64,000 nucleotides of DNA from Flavobacterium magnum (lineage in GTDB: Bacteria; Bacteroidota; Bacteroidia; Flavobacteriales; Flavobacteriaceae), in contig NZ_CP028811.1 in the NCBI RefSeq assembly GCF_003055625.1, positions 2,046,001 to 2,110,000 on the forward strand. Reading direction: 5' to 3'. Shown here one piece after another: positions 15,912-23,649 of the stretch. The notes beneath the pieces were generated by a model. The model did not search any database and was not told the DNA's origin. It saw only the letters and a list, made by a program, of their open reading frames with translations. Every line of letters starts with the position of its first letter. Position 1 is the stretch's first letter. The translations under genes and the position numbers were made by a program.

Positions 15912-16292
15912 CTAGTTCTTTTTTAGGGCTTTTGCGGCGGCTCTTTCCAGATTTTCCTTAACACGAAAAGTCACGATCTTCCGGATCAGCTCTATGGGAA
16001 CGGGTTGATCAAGAGGGAATTGTATCGAACCTTTGGCCGTCTTGTAGTCTGACAGTTCCTCTTTAAAATGTGCCACTCCCGATGCTCCGGGATAAAACCC
16101 GATGTGGTTTTTATATCCGGAAAAGTATACCAACGGACCATGTAATTTATAAGCGGGCATCATGTAGCCGATGTATTCCTGCGCTTCAGGTGCCGCACGA
16201 AGAATGGTTTCGCGCACGGCTTGAAGCCTGTTGCGTGTGGCTTCGGGAAATCCATCAATAAACTGGCTGACTGCGTCCGAATTGCTTTCCAT
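15912..16292 (-). CDS. DUF1801 (YdhG-type) protein
   Basis: A 126-residue DUF1801 protein. Recognisable segments are EATRNRLQAVRETILRAAPE, then EYIGYMMPAYKLHGPLVYF, GYKNHIGFYP and KGSIQFPLDQPVPIELIRKI, in the order seen in YdhG/iron-chaperone-like members with the frataxin-like fold. An iron-chaperone role is annotated for some relatives, but the evidence is limited and nothing here adds to it. It ends 2 bp from the convergent GNAT gene of the ABC operon and follows another GNAT on the same strand by 6 bp, so those two are probably co-transcribed. Confidence 0.88.
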   Translation of the reverse strand: MESNSDAVSQFIDGFPEATRNRLQAVRETILRAAPEAQEYIGYMMPAYKLHGPLVYFSGYKNHIGFYPGASGVAHFKEELSDYKTAKGSIQFPLDQPVPIELIRKIVTFRVKENLERAAAKALKKN

Positions 16293-16298
16293 AATTCA

Positions 16299-16748
16299 CT
16301 AAAATACTTTCTCAAAACAGACACTGTTTTCAATGCCTTCATACTGCCCGAAATTCGGGATCACCCGATAACCGTTTTTTCGGTACAATGCAATAGCCTC
16401 GGGCTGCTTGATGCCGGTTTCCAGAATGCAGCCCCGATACCCGCTTTGCAGGATCCAGGCTTCGAGCACCGCGAGAATCCCGGAGGCAATCCCTTCGCCG
16501 CGACGGTTCTCAGGCACAAACATCCGTTTCACTTCGGCCAACTCCGGCGTATATTCCTTAAAGGCACCGCACCCGACGGCAACGTCATTGTCATAAGCGA
16601 CAACCACGTTTTTCAACGTTGCAATTTTGTTGAATTGGTCGTAAAACGCATGGTCTTCACCGTCACGTATGGCGAGGTCGGCATCCAGCAAACGCACCAA
16701 TGCAATAAAATCCGGATTTTCAGAATCGGTTTTTACATAATGAATCAT
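16299..16748 (-). CDS. GNAT family N-acetyltransferase
   Basis: A 149-residue single-domain GNAT. The acetyl-CoA pyrophosphate-binding motif is RRGEGIASGILAVLEAWI (residues about 82-99), preceded by the strand ELAEVKRMFVPE, and followed by LETGIKQPEAIALYRKNGY, the usual C-terminal motif B. Such enzymes acetylate small amines or proteins in the cytoplasm. Substrate unknown. The gene sits upstream of the DUF1801 gene with a 6-bp gap. It is distinct in sequence from the RimJ/RimL-like GNAT encoded at 15376-15909, so it is not a recent duplicate. Confidence 0.9.
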   Translation of the reverse strand: MIHYVKTDSENPDFIALVRLLDADLAIRDGEDHAFYDQFNKIATLKNVVVAYDNDVAVGCGAFKEYTPELAEVKRMFVPENRRGEGIASGILAVLEAWILQSGYRGCILETGIKQPEAIALYRKNGYRVIPNFGQYEGIENSVCFEKVF

Positions 16749-16844
16749 AGCACTGATTTTTTTTTACGAATATAAATAATGCGCTGCTAAATGCAAACAA
16801 CAAAAGCGCGGGATTACCGCGCTGCATTCATTTGAGGATTTAAT

Positions 16845-17423
16845 TTAAACCTTTACAGAACTCCAGTTTTCACCGCTTTGGATCCTGCGGATCTGCATTT
16901 CGCTGACGCCAAACTGCTTTGCAATCATTTTCAGTCGCGTTTTCCGATTCGGATCCTGCAACAGTTTTTTAATGTAGATCACTTTGGTTACGCTGAGTTT
17001 CTTGCCGTCTGCCTTGATGTTGTACTCGATGAGTTTCTTTTTGGCCTTGATTACGTGTGGACTGGCCTTGTGGTGCGCCAGCTTTTCTTCGTAAGTGGCC
17101 CAGAGCAGGTTTTTGTAGTGGTCATTTGCACGGTCATGGTCTTTGTGCAGGATGAATTTGTGCTCGGGGGACGGCGGTGTGAGAAACAATTCTGCGACCA
17201 GCCTGTACAGCAGGATATTCTTATTGACAACTTTGCCATCGATACGCACCTTGCATTGTATCGTTTTGTAACCATCTGATCTTCCGCCTTTAAGCAGGGT
17301 TCCATTTTTTGGATTGTCGGTAAAACTGACAAGCCGGCCATGGTTTGACACTGCGTAACGGAATTTCAGATTAAAGGGAATCGTGACTTCCCTGAATTCT
17401 TCATCCGGAAATAATCTGAACAT
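16845..17423 (-). CDS. NUMOD4/HNH-type putative DNA-binding or nuclease protein
   Basis: A 192-residue protein whose parts resemble those of HNH homing-endonuclease-like proteins. Residues 10-50 form a NUMOD4-like element with FRYAVSNHGRLVSF. A central segment has FILHKDHDRANDHYKNLLWA, which looks like an HNH-type motif: H, D, N and a closing N-L-W-A. The C-terminal third is basic with an HTH-like RKTRLKMIAKQFGVSEMQIR. The first His of a complete HNH is not clear, so cleavage is uncertain. The gene lies alone between a GNAT and the DUF4268 gene, with no intron or intein visible in the neighbours. A free-standing selfish or regulatory origin is possible. Confidence 0.7.
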   Translation of the reverse strand: MFRLFPDEEFREVTIPFNLKFRYAVSNHGRLVSFTDNPKNGTLLKGGRSDGYKTIQCKVRIDGKVVNKNILLYRLVAELFLTPPSPEHKFILHKDHDRANDHYKNLLWATYEEKLAHHKASPHVIKAKKKLIEYNIKADGKKLSVTKVIYIKKLLQDPNRKTRLKMIAKQFGVSEMQIRRIQSGENWSSVKV

Positions 17424-17588
17424 TTTTTAGGGGGGGATTTGTTATGATGTAAATTTAGCCAAACATGCTGTTCCTGCAAGGTTATCGGCGATTATTAACA
17501 AATCTTTAAGAAATGATCATCATGCTGGATGCCAGCCTGTTCAAGGGTAATTTGCAGCCATTATGGTAAGCTGTTTATGACTTTCACA

Positions 17589-18032
17589 TCACGGTTCCGC
17601 TTCAATATCGCGGAGGTAATCTTCATACTCGTAAAAAAACCGCTCGAAGGCGTCCATGTATTGATAAAAGAAATCAAAGATGGCATCCCAATGGGTGCGG
17701 TTGCTCATGCTGAGTCCTTGTTTTTCAATCCATACGCGGCTTACGGTTTTGCCAGTATCCTGCGTGAAATTTTTTTCGTATACCAATTCGGGGATGAATT
17801 CCTCTTCGAGTATATTTTTCAGTGATTCCAGTTTTTCGAAATATTGTATGCGTTTGTGCTCGCTTCGGGGTTCGATCTCCAGCAAAACCTGGGCTTTTTT
17901 ATTATCGGCATAAAACTTAAACGACAGATCCTTGATTTTTGTGTCGTAAAGCAACCATTTACGCGGGTATCTTTCGGCAAATGCAATCCAGAATTCGCGT
18001 TTGAGCCGTTGTGTTTCTTCTTTGCTGTACAT
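17589..18032 (-). CDS. DUF4268-type protein
   Basis: A 147-residue soluble protein of the DUF4268 type, seen as a stand-alone unit in Flavobacteria and also fused to restriction-like proteins elsewhere. Features are LKREFWIAFAERYPRKWLLY near the N-terminus, then LSFKFYADNKKAQVLLEIEP and a C-terminal helical part with HWDAIFDFFYQYMDAFERFF. A PD-(D/E)xK relationship has been suggested for some homologues, but no nuclease motif can be pointed to here. It is divergent from the Nudix gene, with 69 bp between the starts. Function unknown. Confidence 0.8.
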   Translation of the reverse strand: MYSKEETQRLKREFWIAFAERYPRKWLLYDTKIKDLSFKFYADNKKAQVLLEIEPRSEHKRIQYFEKLESLKNILEEEFIPELVYEKNFTQDTGKTVSRVWIEKQGLSMSNRTHWDAIFDFFYQYMDAFERFFYEYEDYLRDIEAEP

Positions 18033-18101
18033 GTAAGGATTCGGGTTATGTTTCCTGATTTCATCGCATGGTTCGTATATTTACAAACCTGAAATCATTG
18101 T

Positions 18102-18746
18102 ATGGAATTCGATTATTTTCTTGAACTGCTTCCAAAAATAGGAAAAGTTATGCTACCGGGCGAACCTGCGCATGCTAAAATGTCGCCGCCTGAGCGCAGG
18201 GCGGCCATGGAAACGCTTGACTGGAACACTATAAATCCGAGGCAGGCTGCCGTATTGGTACTGTTTTACCCTAAAGGCTCCAGGACGCATCTTGTGCTGA
18301 TTTTGCGCAACTCTTACAAAGGGGTGCATTCCTCGCAGATTGCTTTCCCCGGAGGCAAAGTCGAATCTTATGACTGTTCGAAGCAAGCCACGGCTTTGCG
18401 TGAGACCAGCGAAGAAGTCGGTGTAGGGCCTGACTTTTTAGAAATCGTGCGTCCCCTGTCTGAAGTCTATATCCCGCCCAGTAACTTCCTTGTCGCGCCC
18501 TTTTTGGCGGTCAGCCGCACCACACCCTCCTTTGTGCCTGATCCGCGCGAGGTGGCCGGTATCATCGAATTGCCGCTGGAAGCTTTATTTGACGATGGTA
18601 ACGTTAAAGTAAAATCCATACACACCTCGTACGCCAACAACGTAGACGTTCCCGTATTCGATTTTGACGGACAAATCGTCTGGGGCGCCACTGCCATGAT
18701 GCTCGGCGAACTTAAAGAAGTGCTAAACAACGCGGTCAACGGTTAA
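18102..18746 (+). CDS. Nudix hydrolase, CoA pyrophosphatase-like
   Basis: A 214-residue Nudix enzyme of the CoA-diphosphatase (NudL/NUDT7) type. The UPF0035-like stretch VHSSQIAFPGGKVES is followed by the Nudix motif ending ALRETSEEVGV (residues about 85-110), which binds Mg2+ and the pyrophosphate. It probably hydrolyses CoA or its thioesters to 3',5'-ADP and 4'-phosphopantetheine derivatives. It lies 39 bp before a PlsC-type acyltransferase on the same strand, and both use or act on acyl-CoA-like compounds. A TATATTTA box at 18080 lies before the ATG. The substrate assignment is inferred from family similarity. Confidence 0.9.
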   Translation: MEFDYFLELLPKIGKVMLPGEPAHAKMSPPERRAAMETLDWNTINPRQAAVLVLFYPKGSRTHLVLILRNSYKGVHSSQIAFPGGKVESYDCSKQATALRETSEEVGVGPDFLEIVRPLSEVYIPPSNFLVAPFLAVSRTTPSFVPDPREVAGIIELPLEALFDDGNVKVKSIHTSYANNVDVPVFDFDGQIVWGATAMMLGELKEVLNNAVNG

Positions 18747-18785
18747 GTTTTTGTATGTTTGCACTTCATTTTTTGCAAGTATTCT

Positions 18786-19583
18786 ATGGGGTTGTTTAAA
18801 CGAAATCCTTTTGGGCATATTCTTTTCCTGAAGAAATGGCTCATACGCATCCTGGGCGCACTGACGCACCGGCGTTATCGGGGTTTCAATGAACTGCAGA
18901 TCGACGGTTCTGAAATCCTGAAGACTTTGCCGGACACCAATGTGCTTTTTATCTCAAACCATCAAACCTATTTTGCCGACGTCGTGGCCATGTTCCATGT
19001 GTTTAACGCCAGCCTGAGCGGTAGGGAGGACAATATCAAGAACATCGGATACCTATGGAATCCAAAGCTGAACTTATATTATGTTGCGGCAAAAGAAACG
19101 ATGACGTCAGGCTTACTTCCGAAAATCCTCGCTTATGCAGGAGCCATTACAGTCGAGCGGACCTGGCGCGCCAAAGGTAAGGACGTACAACGCGAGGTCA
19201 ACCCGAACGATACCGAAAACATCCGGATTGCGCTCAACGACGGTTGGGTAATTACTTTTCCGCAGGGCACGACAAAGTCATTTAAACCCGTCAGGAAAGG
19301 TACGGCGCATATCATCAGGGATCACAAACCGATTGTCGTTCCGATTGTGATTGATGGCTTTCGGCGCTCTTTTGACAAAAAGGGACTGCGCATGAAGAAA
19401 AAAGGCATTCTGCAGACGTTCCAGATCAAGGAACCGCTTAGCATCGATTATGAAAATGACAGCATCGAGCAAATCGTGGAAAAAGTGGAGTTTGCCATCG
19501 AGCAGCATCCGTCATTCCTCAAAGTGATCCCGCAGGAAGAGCTGGAGTTCCAGGAGGAATTAAACAAGCAGCGTAAGTTCTAA
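18786..19583 (+). CDS. 1-acyl-sn-glycerol-3-phosphate acyltransferase (PlsC-like)
   Basis: From the ATG at 18786 the protein has 265 residues; the upstream extension has no signature. It carries the acyltransferase motif I as NHQTYFAD (the HX4D catalytic dyad) and motif III as FPQGTT, a variant of FPEGTR in which Glu is Gln and Arg is Thr. A downstream basic region (KPVRKGTAHIIRDHKPIVVP) fits the family pattern. It should add an acyl chain to lysophosphatidic acid or a related lipid at the membrane. A strong hydrophobic stretch is not obvious, so it may be peripheral. A TATGTTTG box is at 18754-18761. The acceptor is uncertain because of the altered motif III. Confidence 0.88.
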   Translation: MGLFKRNPFGHILFLKKWLIRILGALTHRRYRGFNELQIDGSEILKTLPDTNVLFISNHQTYFADVVAMFHVFNASLSGREDNIKNIGYLWNPKLNLYYVAAKETMTSGLLPKILAYAGAITVERTWRAKGKDVQREVNPNDTENIRIALNDGWVITFPQGTTKSFKPVRKGTAHIIRDHKPIVVPIVIDGFRRSFDKKGLRMKKKGILQTFQIKEPLSIDYENDSIEQIVEKVEFAIEQHPSFLKVIPQEELEFQEELNKQRKF

Positions 19584-19618
19584 AGTCAGGAGGATCCGTG
19601 TTCCTGATAGCTGGCTTG

Positions 19619-20476
19619 CTACAGCACAGGCTTAACCGTATATCCGTTCTTGCGCAAAAGCGAAATCACACCATTCTCACCGCCGAGATGCGCCGCGCCT
19701 ACACCGAAGAAAGTCGGTTTTTCAGCGGCGATCCTGATGATGCGCGGAATCCAGTTGGCGTTTCTGTTTGTAAGGAGTTCAGTATCAAACTTAGCCGTCA
19801 TTTCGTTTTTTGAGGTTTTGGAGAAGTCGAGCATGCCGTTCAGGTCCTGTTTTTGATAGAGTTCGTATAAGGCTGCGAATTCCTTCTTGTCATTGACCAT
19901 GTCATCTTTGGCCGTTTTGACGAGTTCGTTCATTTGTGCTTCGTACGGAATCGCGTCGAAAACCGACAGCTGTTCTTCCACTGTCTCGAGTCCGAGAATT
20001 TCTTTGTTACTGGCGGTGGCGACTTTTATCAGTTCCTGTTCAATCGATTGCATTGGGCAATCCAGCAGTTTGGTAATCATCAGCGAACTCACAAAAAAAG
20101 GCTTGAATGTGTTTACAGCTTTCAGCGACATGCCCATGTTTTTCTTCATGAAGGCATCAACAACGGCGTAATCCTCTGGCGTAACAAGGTCCGACATTTT
20201 TTTTCCGCCGGCCATGTTCAGTCCCTTCATCATTTTCACCTGCATGGAAGGATCGTCCATATCGAGTTCGAGGTAAAGCTGCTGGGTGTTGTCCAATCCC
20301 TCGGTGACCCTTGGGCTTAAGGTGGCATCGCAGGTCGCGTGCATTGTACCAAACAGGTAAGAAGTTTTAAGGCCTTTGCCGCTGATTTCCCACAGCAGCG
20401 ATTTTTCGGTAGGGGCCTGCGCCTGGGTTGGGACGAATGCCAGCAGGCAGATCAGTTTGAATATATGTCGCATCAT
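19619..20476 (-). CDS. TraB/GumN family exported protein
   Basis: A 285-residue member of the TraB/GumN family with a signal peptide (cleavage near PTQAQ, residue 20). The family core is visible: LLWEISGKGLKTSYLFGTMH followed by LYLELDM, then GLETVEEQLSVF, and a C-terminal VGAAHLGGENGVISLLRKNG. The G-T-M-H and G-x-x-H-L-x-G elements resemble those of TIKI metalloproteases, so a metal-dependent peptidase activity in the periplasm is possible. Its start overlaps the stop of the upstream membrane gene by 4 bp, placing it in the sigma-factor operon. Its role there is inferred only from position. Confidence 0.9.
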   Translation of the reverse strand: MMRHIFKLICLLAFVPTQAQAPTEKSLLWEISGKGLKTSYLFGTMHATCDATLSPRVTEGLDNTQQLYLELDMDDPSMQVKMMKGLNMAGGKKMSDLVTPEDYAVVDAFMKKNMGMSLKAVNTFKPFFVSSLMITKLLDCPMQSIEQELIKVATASNKEILGLETVEEQLSVFDAIPYEAQMNELVKTAKDDMVNDKKEFAALYELYQKQDLNGMLDFSKTSKNEMTAKFDTELLTNRNANWIPRIIRIAAEKPTFFGVGAAHLGGENGVISLLRKNGYTVKPVL

Positions 20477-21108
20477 TGTTCGGTTTTCTTTAATTCGTTA
20501 TAATTCTTATACAGTTTTTTGAGCAGTATGCCGTAAAGCAATCGGTAAAACAGCCAGACGGCGACAATGCCGATGGCCAGGATCACGATGCCCAGGCCGA
20601 CCAACAGCAGCGCTGCCGAGACGCCTTTACCCTCCGTACTTTGCCGTAAAGTCTGGAGTTTTTCATCGTGGTAATATTCCATAATCAGTGTCAGCACGAT
20701 GTCGAGTGCCACGATGCCGAGGTTATACCAGATGTAATATTTCACCGTTTTCCGTGTCGCCAGGATGTTTTTCATCAACTGGTGTGTCGAGTCGGTGGTG
20801 GAAATGGTTTTGTAATTCTTGTAGAAAAAGTAAATAAAGAACAGCAGCACGCCATAATTGACGATGTTGGAAATGAACATAAACGTTTCCAGGCCGTAGT
20901 TTTCGACTTTGGCATTGTATTTGTCGTCGGTCAGCAGCATCGAGATGGCAATCCAGAACAGGAATTCCAACACGCTGATGATCAAAATCCGCTTCACTAT
21001 CGAAGATGATTTCCGGTGGATCATCGTATTGATCTGCTCCTCCGAAATCTGCTTGAACGGCTGGCCTTCCTTTTGCCAGTCCTTTTTTAATAGATCCAAC
21101 TCTTTCAT
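20473..21108 (-). CDS. Membrane protein in a sigma-factor operon, possible anti-sigma
   Basis: A 211-residue protein with a cytoplasmic N-terminal segment of about 35 residues (MKELDLLKKDWQKEGQPF), then at least four hydrophobic segments near residues 40-60, 75-95, 122-140 and 163-190, and a basic tail. I do not recognise a named family beyond a 'beta-carotene 15,15'-monooxygenase'-like label often given to such proteins. Immediately after an ECF sigma gene (9 bp), this is a plausible membrane-bound anti-sigma factor, with the short N-terminal part as the sigma-binding segment. It overlaps the TraB gene downstream by 4 bp. Confidence 0.8.
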   Translation of the reverse strand: MKELDLLKKDWQKEGQPFKQISEEQINTMIHRKSSSIVKRILIISVLEFLFWIAISMLLTDDKYNAKVENYGLETFMFISNIVNYGVLLFFIYFFYKNYKTISTTDSTHQLMKNILATRKTVKYYIWYNLGIVALDIVLTLIMEYYHDEKLQTLRQSTEGKGVSAALLLVGLGIVILAIGIVAVWLFYRLLYGILLKKLYKNYNELKKTEQ

Positions 21109-21117
21109 ATAATTACC

Positions 21118-21612
21118 TTACGGATTTAGTATTTTTTTCAGTTTCCCTTTGATCCTGTTCATTTTTACACGTGCGTTTACTTCGCTGATTCCCAGCGTCT
21201 CAGATATTTCCTGATAATCCTTATCTTCAAGATACATAAAAATAAGCGCTTTCTCGATATCGTTCAGTTGGTACACGGCCTGATACAACAGTTTGAGCTG
21301 CTCTTCCTCCTCATAATTGTATTCTTCCTGTTTGATAAAATGCTTTGTATTGTCGTATTCCACGGTCGACAGCGAACGCGTGCTTTTGCGGTATAAGGTG
21401 ATGGCGGTGTTTAATGCCACGCGGTAGGCCCAAGTCGAGAACTTGCTTTCGCCGCGAAATTTCGGATAGGCTTTCCAAAGCTGGATCGTAATTTCCTGAA
21501 ACAAGTCCTTGTGCGCGTCTTCGCCCGAAGTATACAGCCTACAAATCTTGTGGATGATATTCTGGTTGGTCTGCAGTTGCTGCACAAAAGATTTCTCTAA
21601 ACTTTCAGTCAT
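21118..21612 (-). CDS. RNA polymerase sigma factor, ECF type
   Basis: A 164-residue sigma-70 family protein with only regions 2 and 4. Region 2 includes DLFQEITIQLWKAYPKFRGE and the -10-binding SKFSTWAYRVALNTAI; region 4 includes LNDIEKALIFMYLEDKDYQE and the recognition helix SEVNARVKMNRIKGKL. It should direct a specialised stress or surface regulon. The two genes downstream, a multi-pass membrane protein and a TraB/GumN protein, form an operon with it. Unlike SusC/D-linked ECF sigma factors, no FecR-type anti-sigma gene is near. The promoter is unclear; autoregulation is common in the family but not shown here. Confidence 0.93.
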   Translation of the reverse strand: MTESLEKSFVQQLQTNQNIIHKICRLYTSGEDAHKDLFQEITIQLWKAYPKFRGESKFSTWAYRVALNTAITLYRKSTRSLSTVEYDNTKHFIKQEEYNYEEEEQLKLLYQAVYQLNDIEKALIFMYLEDKDYQEISETLGISEVNARVKMNRIKGKLKKILNP

Positions 21613-21698
21613 ATCGGCGTTAGTAGTGTAATCACGGTTTTGTTACACATAGTGAACCGGATTGGCGTAAAAATACAAATGTGATTTGGTTTTCCGAA

Positions 21699-22760
21699 CT
21701 AAAGCGTGCGGTTTTTGTAGTAATTTACCATCAGTTCCACAAACCGGCTATAGCCTTCCATGCCGTCTTTTTGCTGGTTCATTTTGAGGAAACGGTCATA
21801 GAAGATTTTAAATCCGGTTTCGATGAAGGTTTCATATTGTTCCCAGAATGCCCGGCTTTCCTTGTAATTTTCAAGGATGCCCTTGTTGATCAAAGGCATA
21901 AATTGCTTACTATTGCCTTCCTTTGTGCGTTCAAAAGTATTCAGGCAATAGCGCAGCGCAAATGAATAAGCGGCATATTGAAAATATAAATCGGCATTGC
22001 TTTTGGCGGAAAGAAATCCGATGAAATTGGCCTCACTTTCCGAAGCATAACCCAGCTGGTGCGCCATTTCGTGGCAGACAGTGACAGGAAACGAATACAA
22101 CGGCATCTTGTCGTTCACCTGTGCCTCACCCGTAAACGGATTTAAATACCCTGAGAAGCCCATATAGGTGAGTGGCAGGCTGTAAATGGATCCTTTGATA
22201 CTGGAATGTGTGTAATTGAATTGCGGATATTGTGCCGAAAGATGGCCATATCCATTTAATGCCTTGCCGTAAATGGTTTCGCGCGACTGTGGGAAAACGA
22301 CTTTTGCGTTTTGGTTTTTGGTGATTTTAAGTTGGACGGCATTGGTTTTCTCGATTAGTTTTAATGTAAATTCACGCAGTTCGGTTTGCGTATAATCTTT
22401 GCGGATGCCTAAAGTCTCGTTTAACGGGACCCTGTAATAATTGAATGCCCAAAGCAAGTGGAAAGCGAAATATGCCACAGAAATAAAACTTGCGATATGA
22501 AGTAAATTCGCTTTCCAATGAATTTTCCAGGTTTTTCTTTTCAGAAAAATCCACCGGAATATGAAAACGAATACCACCGAATACAAAACGTCGCCAAAGG
22601 AAAAAGGGATCCACCCGAACAAAATCCGCATTCCTTTCGAAATCGGCAGGTACAAACCGTTGCTGTAAAGGCGTTCCACAGTGTCAGGAATATAACCTAA
22701 AAAATTAATTAGGATGATTTGTACGATTAACAGCGCAGGGAGTAGGTATTTCTTTTTCAA
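21699..22760 (-). CDS. DUF3810 membrane protein with HExxH motif
   Basis: A 353-residue membrane protein matching DUF3810. It has hydrophobic segments at about residues 7-22, 57-72 and 88-105, then a large extracytoplasmic domain containing HEMAH (230-234) with acidic residues at 241 and 243 soon after, a zinc-metallopeptidase-like site. It may therefore be an envelope protease. The start is a TTG (22760) 4 bp after the stop codon of the preceding gene; the next ATG (residue 43) would lose the first helix, so the TTG start is preferred. It is the third gene of a set of three on this strand. Confidence 0.88.
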   Translation of the reverse strand: MKKKYLLPALLIVQIILINFLGYIPDTVERLYSNGLYLPISKGMRILFGWIPFSFGDVLYSVVFVFIFRWIFLKRKTWKIHWKANLLHIASFISVAYFAFHLLWAFNYYRVPLNETLGIRKDYTQTELREFTLKLIEKTNAVQLKITKNQNAKVVFPQSRETIYGKALNGYGHLSAQYPQFNYTHSSIKGSIYSLPLTYMGFSGYLNPFTGEAQVNDKMPLYSFPVTVCHEMAHQLGYASESEANFIGFLSAKSNADLYFQYAAYSFALRYCLNTFERTKEGNSKQFMPLINKGILENYKESRAFWEQYETFIETGFKIFYDRFLKMNQQKDGMEGYSRFVELMVNYYKNRTL

Positions 22761-22764
22761 GCGT

Positions 22765-23142
22765 TCAAAATTTTTGCGTTTTAAGTCTCTTATATTTCAG
22801 AACAAATACCCCGGAAACCATCCCGAAAGGCATCACCGACAAAATGATTTTCCAGTTACCGCTAAAAATTCCCGTAATCAACACCATCAGTGCCAGCAGC
22901 CCCAACAGCAGCATCCCACAAAGCACAGTCCGTCGATCGGGCTTCCAAAGCGAAAACAACAACAGCAATTGCCCAATCGCCGGGCCAAGTATCAGCGGAT
23001 GTACCAGTGAAGCTTTGTCGTTCTTAAATAACAGGTCATATTGCGCCTGGAATAGGAACGCACTCTTATCTGCCCATTCGAGGTAACATAGAAAAAAAGT
23101 CACGAATAATAATAGGCTGTACATGCGGAGGTTGTTTTTCAT
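22765..23142 (-). CDS. Small four-helix membrane protein
   Basis: A 125-residue protein with four predicted hydrophobic segments (about residues 8-22, 48-64, 70-92 and 97-115) and a basic C-terminus with KYKRLKTQKF. No family is recognised with confidence. A GTG one codon upstream (23145) is also possible, but the ATG at 23142 is the natural start. It lies between DUF2200 (7 bp upstream) and DUF3810 (4 bp downstream) in an apparent operon. Its location suggests it may work with the DUF3810 protein at the membrane, but that is inference. Confidence 0.7.
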   Translation of the reverse strand: MKNNLRMYSLLLFVTFFLCYLEWADKSAFLFQAQYDLLFKNDKASLVHPLILGPAIGQLLLLFSLWKPDRRTVLCGMLLLGLLALMVLITGIFSGNWKIILSVMPFGMVSGVFVLKYKRLKTQKF

Positions 23143-23149
23143 CACATCA

Positions 23150-23500
23150 TTAACTCCTCAATATCTTCTCCATTGGCCGCCCTTTTGCCAACTCGTCGAC
23201 CAGTTTGTCCAGATATCGCACCTGCTTCATCAACGGATCTTCAATCTCTTCAATACGGTAACCGCAAATCACGCCTGTAATTTTCGAAACATTCGGATGG
23301 AGCTGGGGCGCCTGTGCAAAAAACTCCTCGAAATTCACCCGATCGTCAATCTGCTGTTGCAATGCCTCCGGGCTGTAGCCTGTTAACCAACAGATGACAG
23401 TATCTACCTCCTCTTTGGTTCGCCCTTTTTTCTCTGCTTTGGTAATATAATGCGGGTAAACGCCGGCGAACGACATTTTATACACTCTCTGATTTTCCAT
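23150..23500 (-). CDS. DUF2200 protein
   Basis: A 116-residue soluble protein of the DUF2200 family. It starts with [19 protein letters not shown] after a few residues and contains [20 protein letters not shown] and [20 protein letters not shown], the family's characteristic motifs. These small proteins are widespread in bacteria and have no established function. It is the first gene of an operon with the small membrane protein and DUF3810. No clear promoter was seen between 23500 and the divergent pepD promoter at 23580. Confidence 0.9.
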   Translation of the reverse strand: MENQRVYKMSFAGVYPHYITKAEKKGRTKEEVDTVICWLTGYSPEALQQQIDDRVNFEEFFAQAPQLHPNVSKITGVICGYRIEEIEDPLMKQVRYLDKLVDELAKGRPMEKILRS

Positions 23501-23579
23501 AATTAAAGTGCTTTTGAGCTCATAAGACGAATTTATGGAAATAATTTCGGTTATGGTCTACCTAAATTTTGCTTCCAAC

Positions 23580-23609
23580 TTGTATCCTCCCGCAAAACAT
23601 TTAACTTTG
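23580..23609 (+). promoter_or_regulatory. Promoter of pepD
   Basis: Plus-strand TTG (23580-23582), 19-bp spacer, then TAACTTTG (23602-23609): a full match to the Bacteroidota consensus. It lies 40 bp before the pepD ATG. Confidence 0.75.
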
Positions 23610-23649
23610 AGGCATGTTACCATAGTGACCCATTTTTATAATCAAAAAT

